Shown here one piece after another: positions 17,820 to 26,829 of a stretch of DNA of 64,000 nt. The stretch's first letter is position 1. Each line of letters opens with the position of its first letter. The DNA comes from a bacterium 0.1xD8-71. GTDB taxonomy: Bacteria; Bacillota; Clostridia; Lachnospirales; Lachnospiraceae. The stretch is from the NCBI GenBank assembly GCA_003612405.1, contig RAYR01000004.1:124001-188000 (forward strand). The letters run 5' to 3'. The position numbers were made by a program, and so were the translations under genes. A model generated the notes under the pieces. The model saw nothing but the letters and a program-made list of their open reading frames with translations, was not told the origin of the DNA and did not search any database.

Positions 17820-19583
17820 CTATTCCGCCGTCACGCTATCGACTGCATCGTCTGTATCCGCCGTATCATCCTGCGCCTCAATACCATACTCATCCGCTAT
17901 CTCTTCCGGACTGTAGCCCACAGGCCAGTAGGACGCCGTCACTGTAAAGTTGATCGTCACAACACCGGTCTCCTGGTCTTCTTCCTCCCGCAGGGCGGCC
18001 ACTGTCACCATCTGCGGAATCAGGGAATGGAAAGTACGAAGCTTCTGTACGGTCGCGGCCGCTTCTTCCTTGGTGTCCACATCCATACTGATACTCACCC
18101 CATCCGCATTACTGGTCAGGGAGACCACACTCACACTGCTGGGAAGATTCTCTTCCAATTCCTCCAGGAACTCCTCCAGACCTTCATTCCTGTTCTCCGT
18201 GGCCTCGTACATGGCGCTTACCTTGGTGTATTCCGCCTTGGTAGCCACATATTCATTGTAGATGGGAATGATGTCCTCCAGATCATCGGCCTGCGCTTTC
18301 AGCTCCATATTGATCTTCTGGACTCCCATATAACGAATCAAAGAGACTGCCGCAAAAGCAACGCCCGCTACCAAACCGATCACCAGCAGCGAATAGGCCA
18401 GGACGGCACCGTTTGCACTCTTGGAATCCCCCTTGGATTTGTCTTTCCCCTTTTTATCAGTATCCTTCTTAAATCCCAATGGTGCCACTGCGGCACCCAC
18501 ACAGGCTATGTATTCCCCGAAACACTCGTTTTTGAAATTACGGGTCAGATTCCAGCCGGCCGCTTCTTTAAGAACCTCCACCGGCATATTAATCTCGGCG
18601 GAAATCAGCTCATCCAGCCCCATAAAATCCGCACCCAGACCTGTAATCATGATTCTGTCAATAGGGGTATTCGTATTGCGGGACATATAATAGTCGATGA
18701 CTCTGCCGATACCGCCTACCAGCGGCATAAATGCCGCCCGCACCTCATCCATGGCTTTCTCTCTGGCCGATTTCACCGGCACTGCCCCACTGTCAGCGCC
18801 TTCACTCCCGTCCTGCACTTCCTGTTCTGCCTGTGACGGGCCGACTTCGGCAATACATTCATTTCGCTGTAACACCCGGATTGCCTGTTCTACAGTAGAA
18901 ATATCGCCCCAGGTAAGCGTCTCCATCACAGCCTCTATGGCCTCATCCACACCATAAGAAACATTTCTGGTAAAAGTAAGCACAGAATCCTGCACCGCCA
19001 TCACCAGGGAAGCTCTCTCATCAATCTTAATAATCAGATTGGTCCCCTGCGCACACTCTTCTTTCACCACCTGGAAGATAGAGTTGCCGGCATAGTCGAT
19101 TGCCACCACCTCAAGCTTCAACGCCTGCGCCAGATCATAATAACCGGACAAAAGCGCCGACGGCACTGCCATGACAAGCAGCTTATACTGCTGAGAACTC
19201 TTGTTGTCCCCGATGGTTCCCAAAATACTGTATGCCAACTGATACTGACTTAAATCCACCGGGAAATAATCCGTAGCATTGGCATTAACTACATCTGCAA
19301 TTCTGTTTTCTTTTACAAAAGGAATCACTACCTCACGGCTGGCAATCCTGGATGATGTGATTGTGAACACCACCTGTTTGGCCTTGATTCGGTTCGCCGA
19401 AAGTGCACTTTTTAAATTCTCCACATACTCCGGGGAAATCGTCAGTACACCGTCATTAATCATTCCCTCATTGGTCGGGATTGTAAAACTTTTGTAGATT
19501 TTATGAGCCTTTGACTTATAATCTACCTCACAAACCCTGGTCAGCGAATAGCCGATCTCAATACTGATCGCTCTAGCAGCCAT
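17820..19583 (-). CDS. pilMN: PilM-PilN fusion protein (type IV pilus alignment)
   Basis: The N-terminal 355 residues have the actin-like PilM fold (ISIEIGYSLTRVCEVDY at the start, IMITGLGADFMGLDELI later). A linker rich in Lys and Ser is followed by a membrane helix (about 390-415). The C-terminal part is PilN-like, with a coiled coil and a ferredoxin-like domain (LPSSVSVVSLTSNADGVSISM). In most bacteria PilM and PilN are separate, but fused pilMN is known in clostridial T4P operons. ATG 19583 is chosen because AAGGAGG lies 9 nt upstream; an earlier ATG at 19607 overlaps that site. Confidence 0.88.
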   Translation of the reverse strand: MAARAISIEIGYSLTRVCEVDYKSKAHKIYKSFTIPTNEGMINDGVLTISPEYVENLKSALSANRIKAKQVVFTITSSRIASREVVIPFVKENRIADVVNANATDYFPVDLSQYQLAYSILGTIGDNKSSQQYKLLVMAVPSALLSGYYDLAQALKLEVVAIDYAGNSIFQVVKEECAQGTNLIIKIDERASLVMAVQDSVLTFTRNVSYGVDEAIEAVMETLTWGDISTVEQAIRVLQRNECIAEVGPSQAEQEVQDGSEGADSGAVPVKSAREKAMDEVRAAFMPLVGGIGRVIDYYMSRNTNTPIDRIMITGLGADFMGLDELISAEINMPVEVLKEAAGWNLTRNFKNECFGEYIACVGAAVAPLGFKKDTDKKGKDKSKGDSKSANGAVLAYSLLVIGLVAGVAFAAVSLIRYMGVQKINMELKAQADDLEDIIPIYNEYVATKAEYTKVSAMYEATENRNEGLEEFLEELEENLPSSVSVVSLTSNADGVSISMDVDTKEEAAATVQKLRTFHSLIPQMVTVAALREEEDQETGVVTINFTVTASYWPVGYSPEEIADEYGIEAQDDTADTDDAVDSVTAE

Positions 19584-19701
19584 GTTTTGTTTCCTCCTTC
19601 TACACATTCTCCCTGAATACTCTATGCTGTCGCAGTTTCATATATCATAATAAACCTGCCGGTGATGCCGTGCAGGTATTTTGCTCGAAAGTCGTATGAA
19701 A

Positions 19702-20457
19702 TCAGATAAATTGTCCTAAATACCATGTAAGCATCTTCTCTCCCCACAGAGCCGCTATCAGTACACCCATGGAAAGATATGGGCCCATCGCCAATACGTG
19801 GCTTTCGCCGCTTACTTTCATGCGGATCATATGAATGACCGCACCGAGGACGCACCCTAATAAAAAAGCCAGTATAATTAATTTCCAGCCGAGCAACAGC
19901 CCGCAGGCCGCCATCAGCTTCACATCACCGCCGCCGATAGCCCGGCCGCCGGTGGCATAATATAAAATTGCCAGAAAAGCACTGACAGATAGGAGGCCGA
20001 TCAGGTAGGTCAGGAAATTCCGATAGTCCGTACCCACCCGGATCAGCCCCAGTGCCAGTATAAACAAATTGATTCCAAAAGGAATCTCATAAGTCCTAAA
20101 ATCAATCACGCTCAGGACAAGGAGCGCAGAAGCCAGAAGACAATAGAGTAGGGATTCTATGCCCAGGCCGCCTGTCCATACGATCAAAACGTATAAGATT
20201 CCGTTCGCCGCCTCAATCAGAGGATACTGGACAGAAAGTTTGGCGCCGCATTTGCGGCACTTGCCCCGCAGTGCAAGGAAACTTATCACCGGTATCATAT
20301 CGTACCATTTCAGACGATATCCACAGCTCATGCAGTGGGAACCTGTCTTTACGATATCCTCTTTCTCCGGAATACGGAAGATGCAGACATTTAAGAAGCT
20401 GCCTATCACGATGCCGAAGAGGAATATGATGATGTATAGTATGATATCTGGTAACAT
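19702..20457 (-). CDS. pilD: Prepilin peptidase (leader peptidase / N-methyltransferase)
   Basis: Membrane aspartate protease that cleaves the class III leaders of the pilins. It has 251 aa and about seven hydrophobic segments. The N-terminal FGIVIGSFLNVCIFRIP and two CxxC pairs (CMSCGYRL, CRKCGAKL) form the cytoplasmic zinc site. The two catalytic aspartates are in VIDFRTYEIP and GGGDVKL. It lies between pilA and pilMN, with its substrates on both sides. Confidence 0.95.
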   Translation of the reverse strand: MLPDIILYIIIFLFGIVIGSFLNVCIFRIPEKEDIVKTGSHCMSCGYRLKWYDMIPVISFLALRGKCRKCGAKLSVQYPLIEAANGILYVLIVWTGGLGIESLLYCLLASALLVLSVIDFRTYEIPFGINLFILALGLIRVGTDYRNFLTYLIGLLSVSAFLAILYYATGGRAIGGGDVKLMAACGLLLGWKLIILAFLLGCVLGAVIHMIRMKVSGESHVLAMGPYLSMGVLIAALWGEKMLTWYLGQFI

Positions 20458-20504
20458 GTATTGTCCTTCTGTAGGGTGTAGATTAACGTATTACCCCCCC
20501 CCTG

Positions 20505-20540
20505 TGCAAAACAGCGTTTGTATGTACATGCTGTTTTGCA
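20505..20540 (-). terminator. Stem-loop after the pilin gene (partial terminator or mRNA stabiliser)
   Basis: Perfect 11-bp stem TGCAAAACAGC / GCTGTTTTGCA with a 14-nt loop, between pilA and pilD. It has no T-run; on the minus strand a run of nine G follows (20494-20502). It probably lowers read-through or protects the abundant pilin mRNA. Confidence 0.5.
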
Positions 20541-20603
20541 TAGAGAGCGAGGGGTGTCTTTCATATATTATGACCGACATATACGTCTTGGTTTCTGGTT
20601 TTA

Positions 20604-21095
20604 TCAGGTTCCAGGTGTAGGTGTGCTAGGAGCTGTGGTAGCACCTAACATTCTGTTACTAAACGTACCTTCCGTCTCTTCGTTGGCTGCAGAATATGTG
20701 AAGTTAAGACTGCCATCATTAACCGTCCATGCAATGGTGTAGTCCTCCCATGCGGTTCTGCTCTGCCTTCTTGTATGTAACACATTACTTGCATCCAATA
20801 AACCTGCATCAGCCAGAGCTGCGCCCTCGAAAGTGCTAAGATCCAAAGTCTGATCCGCTGTTCCGATGGTGATGCTTCCATTATCCGGATCTACAGCCGC
20901 CTCCGGATCAGCTGCATAAATCTGCAGTGCCGTTACGATTTCCGCTGCGTTCTGTAAATCTGTTGAGTTACGTGATCTCTCCACATATCTTAAGTACTGA
21001 GGTGCCAGTACTACGAGCAGGATTGCCATAATGGCAATAACGATAATCAGCTCGACAAGGGAGAAACCTTTGTCATTCATTCTTTCTTTTCTCAT
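20604..21095 (-). CDS. pilA: Major type IV pilin
   Basis: The 163-aa prepilin has leader MRKERMNDKG and mature N-terminus FSLVELIIVIAIMAILLVVLAPQYLRYVERSR, with Glu5 present. The globular part is small and acidic and ends in a Thr/Pro tail (TTAPSTPTPGT). Size and place between pilC and pilD make it the likely major subunit. ATG 21095 is preferred to the ATG at 21119 because AAGGAG stands 9 nt before it. Confidence 0.9.
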   Translation of the reverse strand: MRKERMNDKGFSLVELIIVIAIMAILLVVLAPQYLRYVERSRNSTDLQNAAEIVTALQIYAADPEAAVDPDNGSITIGTADQTLDLSTFEGAALADAGLLDASNVLHTRRQSRTAWEDYTIAWTVNDGSLNFTYSAANEETEGTFSNRMLGATTAPSTPTPGT

Positions 21096-21201
21096 TGCTT
21101 CTTTCTCCTTTTCCATCATAAAAAATTGGTTTGTGTTGCTCTATCTTAAACGCGGCCGCTCCCTACCTGGCGGCCGGGCTTAATTCAGTTTGTGATATTA
21201 T

Positions 21202-22416
21202 TTACAGGTTATCCAACGCCGCGTACATATTCACCATAGGCGCCATCACTGCCGCGATCAGGATGCCAACTATACCCGCCAGCACGATGATAATCATAGG
21301 CTCCATAGCCGCCATCAGGGACTGCACCGCCATTTCCACCTCTTCCTCATAATAATCCGCCAGTTTATTGAGCATTTCCTCTGTGGAACCTGCTTCCTCA
21401 CCGATTCTTATCATATGGAATACCATAGGCGGAAATAAGCCACAGGTCTGCAAAGGCTGGGATAAGGGCACGCCAATCATAATCTGCTCCAAAGCATTTT
21501 TGAGCGCCTCTTTAAACCATATATTCGTCATAGTGTCCGCTACAATATCCACCGCCTCAATCAGCGGCACGCCTGCCGTCAACAGCGTACTCAGCGTTCT
21601 GGACATCTGGGAGCAGGCCGATTTCACCACCAGATTCTTAATCGCCGGAATCTTTAACTGTATTTTACCAAAGACATGTTTACCGGAATTAGTCTTGGCA
21701 TAGGTCTTGATTGCAAACACAATAGCAATTACAACCGGAATGATAATGAACCAGTTATTCTTAATAAAATTACTTAATGCAATCACCGCCAGCGTAATCT
21801 TAGGAAGCTCTGCATCCAACTGCTCGAACATATCCATGTAACGTGGAATGACGAACACCAGCATAACAATCACCACTGCCACCGCCACACAGGCTACCAC
21901 AATCGGATAAATCATGGCTTTCTTCACAAGTGCCTGAGTCTTGGCGGATTTCTCAAACTGTATCGCCATACGTTCCATGGCGGTGTCCAGACTACCGGAC
22001 GCCTCACCGGCTCTGGCCATCTGCACCAAAAGTTCCGGAAATACCGCCGGATGCTGTGCCATGGAATCGGCAAAGCTTTCACCCTTTTCCACATCCGCAC
22101 GCACCGCATAAATTGCTTTCTGCATCTTTTTGTTTTCTGTGGAATCTGCCAGCATGTTGAGCGTCTCTATAATGGTAACGCCCGCCCTGGTGATACTGGC
22201 AAACTGTCTGCAAAACACTGCCATATCACGAGGTGTCGGCTTACTGCCAAAATCAAAGCTGATATCCTTGGTCAGCATGTTTTGTTCTGTTATTTCAAGC
22301 ACAATAAGACCCTGATTCTTCAGATCTCTGAGTACGAGCTCTTTGTTATCAGCGTCTTTACTGCCTTTGATTTCTTTTCCGCCTTTATCGATTGCAACAT
22401 AACCCCAAGCCGCCAT
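21202..22416 (-). CDS. pilC: Type IV pilus platform protein PilC (GspF family)
   Basis: Inner-membrane platform that couples the PilB and PilT motors to pilin assembly. Its 404 aa hold two GspF repeats (FCRQFASITRAGVTIIETLNML and SQMSRTLSTLLTAGVPLIEAVDI) and three membrane helices. The C-terminus has the usual APMVNMYAALDNL-type end. ATG 22416 (MAAWGYVAIDKGG) has GGGGGAATTGCT upstream and fits homologues. The gene is transcribed from its own promoter at about 22.6 kb. Confidence 0.94.
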   Translation of the reverse strand: MAAWGYVAIDKGGKEIKGSKDADNKELVLRDLKNQGLIVLEITEQNMLTKDISFDFGSKPTPRDMAVFCRQFASITRAGVTIIETLNMLADSTENKKMQKAIYAVRADVEKGESFADSMAQHPAVFPELLVQMARAGEASGSLDTAMERMAIQFEKSAKTQALVKKAMIYPIVVACVAVAVVIVMLVFVIPRYMDMFEQLDAELPKITLAVIALSNFIKNNWFIIIPVVIAIVFAIKTYAKTNSGKHVFGKIQLKIPAIKNLVVKSACSQMSRTLSTLLTAGVPLIEAVDIVADTMTNIWFKEALKNALEQIMIGVPLSQPLQTCGLFPPMVFHMIRIGEEAGSTEEMLNKLADYYEEEVEMAVQSLMAAMEPMIIIVLAGIVGILIAAVMAPMVNMYAALDNL

Positions 22417-22719
22417 AGCAATTCCCCCAAATTTATTTCTATATCGGCATAAAGTACGGATTTCATCTCTGAAAGCCATTCTATGATATTGTCTATACCT
22501 ATATATGATATACCCCGAAACGACCGTGACAATATCTGATAAGATTATCCGGTACTAATTTACTACATAGTCTAACATAATTCTGTAGTTTTTTCAATAG
22601 GTATAGAGTTTTTTCCTCACAAAACCAGATCGAAAGTACTACAAAAGCAAGAATCTCTATCCTTTCCCACACAGATCCAGTAGTACTGACCAGATTCTGG
22701 TAATCTTACCATATTCACT
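22417..22719. other. Intergenic region between the Rpn-family gene and pilC
   Basis: About 300 nt with no gene. It holds the pilC promoter (22569-22597) and a long 5' leader of some 150 nt. No terminator for the Rpn gene is obvious. Confidence 0.5.
22569..22597 (-). promoter_or_regulatory. Promoter of the pilC-pilA-pilD-pilMN-pilO-minor pilin operon
   Basis: TTGAAA (22592-22597) and TAGACT (22569-22574) are 17 nt apart on the minus strand. It is the nearest good promoter to pilC and would make the operon independent of pilB, from which it is cut off by the Rpn-family gene. Confidence 0.65.
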
Positions 22720-23634
22720 TTATGGTCGTACCGCCCCTTCCCTATACAAACTGACAGCCTCCTCTTCTTTCAACTGAAAGCAGGTCTGTAACATACTTAA
22801 AATATACTCCTGAGACTGTTTCTGCACCATAGCTTCCTGCACAAATGCTTTCGCGCAATGTATCATGCCTTCTTTTTTACCTTCTTTTTTACCTTCTTTT
22901 ATTCCCTGCTCCCGTCCTTCTCTCTTCATCCTCGTCAACGCATATTCCATGGTAATCTTCTCTCCTTTCTCCTGCTGTTTCTGTAATTCCCCAAGATTAT
23001 CTATAAAATCCGTCTCACCTGTCAGCGCATATAATATCCGCATGGTTCCTTCCACATCTGTTATTCTCTGTTTTGTGGGGATATATGCTTTCCCTTCCGC
23101 CAGATAATCAGCCACCACTCTCATATCACTTTTGAATCTCTGTCTTATCTCTTTAGGCAGGTGTTTCATCGGATATATGTGCAGACTGATATTATCAATA
23201 TATTCTCTGGCCATGCTGTGAATCTTTTTCCTGCCGAAAAAGCTATGCAGATCCGTTCCGGGCTTCCATCTTCTATCACCCCAATATAGTACGAGTGTAA
23301 TCGCCGGATAGGTATCCCCGCCATCATACTGCTGTCTGTAAATCGCTCCCTCATAACCTGCCTTACGGAGTAATATTCTATAGTCAGGTCTGGATTGATT
23401 CTCCAAAGTGTACTGCACGGCAATCCTGCCTTCCTTTATTTCATATTTGCTCACATCATTATACTGATTACGCAGCACACCGTTTTTTGCAGCATATAAT
23501 GATTCTGTAGGTGCCGGACGCAGATTCCTGGCATCTGTCACCTGCTCGCCTTCATAGACAAGAGCATTGATAATATCTGCAAACACCTCCGGACTCCTCT
23601 CAAACTGTTTCGCTGCCAGGTCTTTCTGTCCCAT
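22720..23634 (-). CDS. Rpn-family (PD-(D/E)XK nuclease / recombination-promoting) protein
   Basis: The 304-aa protein resembles the Rpn / PD-(D/E)XK nuclease family that is abundant in Lachnospiraceae and often labelled transposase. The N-terminal FADIINALVYEG and the core (RPDYRILLRKAGYEGAIYRQQ...YPAITLVLYWGDRRW) fit. A Lys/Glu/Gly stretch near residue 250 (GIKEGKKEGKKEGM) is typical of the family. RBS AGGAGGGG precedes the ATG. The gene interrupts the pilus cluster between pilB and pilC with its own promoter. No terminal inverted repeats or target duplications are obvious. Confidence 0.82.
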   Translation of the reverse strand: MGQKDLAAKQFERSPEVFADIINALVYEGEQVTDARNLRPAPTESLYAAKNGVLRNQYNDVSKYEIKEGRIAVQYTLENQSRPDYRILLRKAGYEGAIYRQQYDGGDTYPAITLVLYWGDRRWKPGTDLHSFFGRKKIHSMAREYIDNISLHIYPMKHLPKEIRQRFKSDMRVVADYLAEGKAYIPTKQRITDVEGTMRILYALTGETDFIDNLGELQKQQEKGEKITMEYALTRMKREGREQGIKEGKKEGKKEGMIHCAKAFVQEAMVQKQSQEYILSMLQTCFQLKEEEAVSLYREGAVRP

Positions 23635-23808
23635 ATGCCCCTCCTGTGTACAGAGCCATATGGACCTATATTGTACGGACTGCCCTCTGCAAACTCTGCC
23701 TGTATATGTGAAATCGTGGCAGAATCTGCCAGAATGTCTGATGTAGGTATGCCCCTACCGATAGATACAGCCGGCATCATAAGTCATGACGACCGGCTGC
23801 TTAATTAT

Positions 23809-23837
23809 AGAATATATCTTTTACTGGAATTTGTCAA
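23809..23837 (-). promoter_or_regulatory. Promoter of the Rpn-family gene
   Basis: TTGACA (23832-23837) is followed 17 nt later by TATTCT (23809-23814); a TATAAT overlaps at a longer spacing. A CAGCCGG/CCGGCTG stem-loop (about 23768-23799) lies in the leader. Confidence 0.55.
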
Positions 23838-23916
23838 TTAAAATTACATATATAAATATACTAAATTTCGTTTATTGTGTTTCCTGCACAACTTTTCCTT
23901 TTCAAAAAGCGCTGTC

Positions 23917-25611
23917 CTAGAGGTCAAAGGAAACTCTCATCATCTCCTGTACAGAAGTAATCCCTTCCATAACGTACTTGGTAGCACTCATGCGCAGCGT
24001 GTTCATTCCCTCCTCCAATGCCTTGCTCTTGATATCCTCAGCCGAACCATTCTTGCTGATGATGTTCTTTAAGGGCTGGCTTACTTCCATAATCTCATAG
24101 ACGCCAATACGGCCTTTGAAACCTGTACCGTCACATTTGGAACAGCCGCAGGGTTCATAGATTGTCACATCCGCATCCGGTGCAAGCAGCAACAGTTCCA
24201 GTTCCTCTGCATCTGCCTTTTTCTTTTTTTTACACTCCGGGCAGAGACGGCGTACCAGTCTCTGGGCGATAACGCCTATGGTAGAATCCGCGATCAGATA
24301 AGGCTCTATCCCCATATCAGCCAGTCGGGTAATGGTACTGGCCGCGGAGTTGGTATGCAGGGTCGATACCACCAGGTGGCCTGTGATAGATGCCTGTACG
24401 GCAATGGATGCCGTTTCCTGGTCTCTGATCTCACCGATCATAATAATATCCGGGTCCTGTCTGAGAATGGAACGCAATGCAGACGCAAAGGTCAGGTTGG
24501 CTTTATTGTTGACCTGTACCTGGTTGATACCGTCAATATTCGCCTCCACAGGATCTTCTACCGTAATAATATTCACATCTTCTTTATTGAGTTCGCTAAG
24601 TGCCGTATAAAGGGTCGTAGACTTACCGCTTCCGGTAGGCCCCGTCACCAGTAAAATGCCATGGGGATTCTTTAAAATATGATCAAATTTCTTCAGTTCA
24701 TCCGGGCGAAGTCCCAGCTGGCTTTTCTCTCTGGTCAATGCGTTCTTGGAAGTCAGACGCATAACTATCTTTTCTCCATAGACAGTGGGCAGGATAGACA
24801 CACGGATATCAAATTCTTTCCTGTCTACCACCTGTGTGATACGGCCGTCCTGGGGTTTTCTTTTCTCGGAGATATCCATACCGCCGATAATCTTGATACG
24901 TGCCACAATGGCCGGAAGCAGTCTGATACTGTAAGTAGCCTTTTCATAAAGAGCGCCGTCAATACGATAGCGGATCCGTACCTGGCGTTCCATGGGTTCG
25001 ATATGGATATCGGAAGCACGCTGTCTGACCGCCTGATCGATCATGCCTTTTACCAGCTGTACAATCGGAGAATTATTGACATCCTCACTGTACATATCCT
25101 CCTGTTCCACCATCTGACTTTCTTTTTCCCTGGTGTATTCTTCCAGTGCAGAGTTCACTTCCGCCTGTCCATAGTAACGGTCAAGTGCCAGCATAACGCT
25201 GCCAGTGGTGGCTACCACCGGTTCCACCTGTAGGTTGGTGATAATATTAATATCATCCATGGCCGCAATGTCCATAGGATCCGACATGGCTACCCTGAGT
25301 ACATTCATATTGTCAGGCGAATATTCAAACGGCAGGGCCTTATGTTTCTTCAGGACACTTGCCGGTACAAGGGAAAGAACATCCTGTTCAATCTCCACAT
25401 TCTGCAAATCCACCATATCATAATGAAACTGGTTGCTCAGCGCCCTGGCTATGTTCTCCTCTGTGGCGAGACCCTCATCCACCAGGGTTTCCCCCAGCTT
25501 ACGGCCGCTTCCTTTTTGCAGTTCCAGTCCCTTTTGCAACTCTTCTGCCGTTATGACGCCATTGTTGACAAGTACGTCTCCCAAACGCAGTTTTTTCCTG
25601 TTATAGTCCAT
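23917..25611 (-). CDS. pilB: Type IV pilus extension ATPase PilB (GspE family)
   Basis: Hexameric motor for pilus extension. An N-terminal MshEN/GspE-N domain (about 1-150, LGDVLVNNGVITAEELQKGLELQ) precedes the ATPase core. Walker A is VTGPTGSGKSTT (near residue 320) and the Walker B region is DPDIIMIGEIRDQETA. A tetra-cysteine zinc site is visible (CPECKKK...CGCSKCDGTGFKGR). The start is ATG 25611 with GGGGAGG 6 nt before. Length 564 aa is normal. It stands apart from pilC because the Rpn gene lies between them. Confidence 0.96.
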   Translation of the reverse strand: MDYNRKKLRLGDVLVNNGVITAEELQKGLELQKGSGRKLGETLVDEGLATEENIARALSNQFHYDMVDLQNVEIEQDVLSLVPASVLKKHKALPFEYSPDNMNVLRVAMSDPMDIAAMDDINIITNLQVEPVVATTGSVMLALDRYYGQAEVNSALEEYTREKESQMVEQEDMYSEDVNNSPIVQLVKGMIDQAVRQRASDIHIEPMERQVRIRYRIDGALYEKATYSIRLLPAIVARIKIIGGMDISEKRKPQDGRITQVVDRKEFDIRVSILPTVYGEKIVMRLTSKNALTREKSQLGLRPDELKKFDHILKNPHGILLVTGPTGSGKSTTLYTALSELNKEDVNIITVEDPVEANIDGINQVQVNNKANLTFASALRSILRQDPDIIMIGEIRDQETASIAVQASITGHLVVSTLHTNSAASTITRLADMGIEPYLIADSTIGVIAQRLVRRLCPECKKKKKADAEELELLLLAPDADVTIYEPCGCSKCDGTGFKGRIGVYEIMEVSQPLKNIISKNGSAEDIKSKALEEGMNTLRMSATKYVMEGITSVQEMMRVSFDL

Positions 25612-25645
25612 CTTTGCCTCCCCCACTGTACACTCATTTACATTT

Positions 25646-25674
25646 ATTTTACTCTCTATTTATATAAGGTGCAA
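25646..25674 (-). promoter_or_regulatory. Promoter of pilB
   Basis: TTGCAC (25669-25674) and TAAAAT (25646-25651) with a 17-nt spacer, about 35 nt before the pilB start. Confidence 0.6.
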
Positions 25675-25693
25675 GGTTTGATTTTCTTTTGCC

Positions 25694-26815
25694 TCATCCC
25701 GGACATCTGGCAAAATAACTGCCGCCCACCTGTTTTACCTGCCCTTCTGCACAAAGCTGCAATAACTGATGCAGCAATTCGGGAAAGGGCAGATGCCTGT
25801 GATAGGCTTCCTTGTATCGTTGCTGTAATACCTCTGCCGGCTGCGGATTCATATCCATAAGAGACAATATATCCTGTTGTTCTTTCGGCAAAAAGGACAG
25901 TTCCTGCTGATGCAGCTCTTCCCTGTCAGGATAATCGGCAAGCAGTTCCTGCAGCAGTTCTCCGGGGGTGGATACCAACCCTGCCCCCTGTCTAATCAGC
26001 CGATTACATCCCCGGCTCAAAGGATCTGTTCCCCGCCCCGGCAGGGCATAGACTTCCCTGCCCTGTTCCAACGCCATATCCACTGTAATCAGTGTACCGC
26101 TCTTGTCTTTGGCCTCAATCACCAGCACTGCATCCGCCATGCCACTGATAATCCGGTTTCTGGGCGGAAAGAGGACTGCCCGAGGGCCGACTCCTGGAGG
26201 ATATTCAGAACAGATTCCGCCCTGCTTCGTCAAGGCATCATACAGCTCCTTATTTTCCCGGGGATAACAGATGTCAACTCCGCAGCCCAATACTCCCATG
26301 GAGTACCCGCCGGCCCGCAGAGCCGCCTGCTGGCTGATCCCGTCAATTCCCCTGGCCATACCGCTGATAACCTGGACGCCGGCCCGGGCCAGTTGTGTCC
26401 CGAACTGTCCGGCCATGTACCGGCCATATTCCGTGCAGTCCCTGGCCCCTATAACAGCTACCGTTTTCTGCCCTGCCACAGGTAATCCTCCCATATAATA
26501 TAAGACATAGGGAGAATCGGGGATACTTTTCAGTTTCTCAGGGAAACCTGCTTCCGCAACTGTCACCATGTCAATACCTCTGTCTCTTATACGCTCATAT
26601 TCTCCCGGCACATCATATCCTGCCACGCTTTCAATTACATATGTTATTTTATTGTGATAACGTCGGGATACCTTTTCTTCCAGTTCTCCGGAGGACGCCA
26701 TCTGATAAATCTGCCGTGGTGTACCAATTGTTTCAAGCCCTCTAAGCAGGCCTCTGTTCCCCATACCCACTGCCTGGTACAGCCAGTGCATATAAGCTTT
26801 ATCCTCTTCTGTCAT
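25694..26815 (-). CDS. dprA: DNA-processing protein DprA (Smf)
   Basis: Binds incoming single-stranded DNA and loads RecA in transformation. The 373-aa protein has an N-terminal helical part, then the Rossmann-like DprA core (VAVIGARDCTEYGRYM, ARAGVQVISGMARGIDG, VLGCGVDICYPRENKEL, PPRNRIISGMADAVLVIEA). A C-terminal winged-helix-like domain follows. ATG 26815 (MTEEDKAYMHW) is chosen with GAAGGGGGA upstream. It follows yifB closely and sits between the T4P motor genes pilB and pilT, which supports a link to DNA uptake. Confidence 0.93.
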   Translation of the reverse strand: MTEEDKAYMHWLYQAVGMGNRGLLRGLETIGTPRQIYQMASSGELEEKVSRRYHNKITYVIESVAGYDVPGEYERIRDRGIDMVTVAEAGFPEKLKSIPDSPYVLYYMGGLPVAGQKTVAVIGARDCTEYGRYMAGQFGTQLARAGVQVISGMARGIDGISQQAALRAGGYSMGVLGCGVDICYPRENKELYDALTKQGGICSEYPPGVGPRAVLFPPRNRIISGMADAVLVIEAKDKSGTLITVDMALEQGREVYALPGRGTDPLSRGCNRLIRQGAGLVSTPGELLQELLADYPDREELHQQELSFLPKEQQDILSLMDMNPQPAEVLQQRYKEAYHRHLPFPELLHQLLQLCAEGQVKQVGGSYFARCPG

Positions 26816-26829
26816 CCATCTATCCCCCT

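Noticed and set aside
20494-20502. Run of nine C after pilA as a phase-variation switch.
   Set aside because: It is outside any coding frame or promoter and lies behind the pilin stem-loop; length is modest.
22720-23634. Rpn-family gene as a full insertion sequence.
   Set aside because: No terminal inverted repeats or target duplications could be seen around it; annotated as a gene only.
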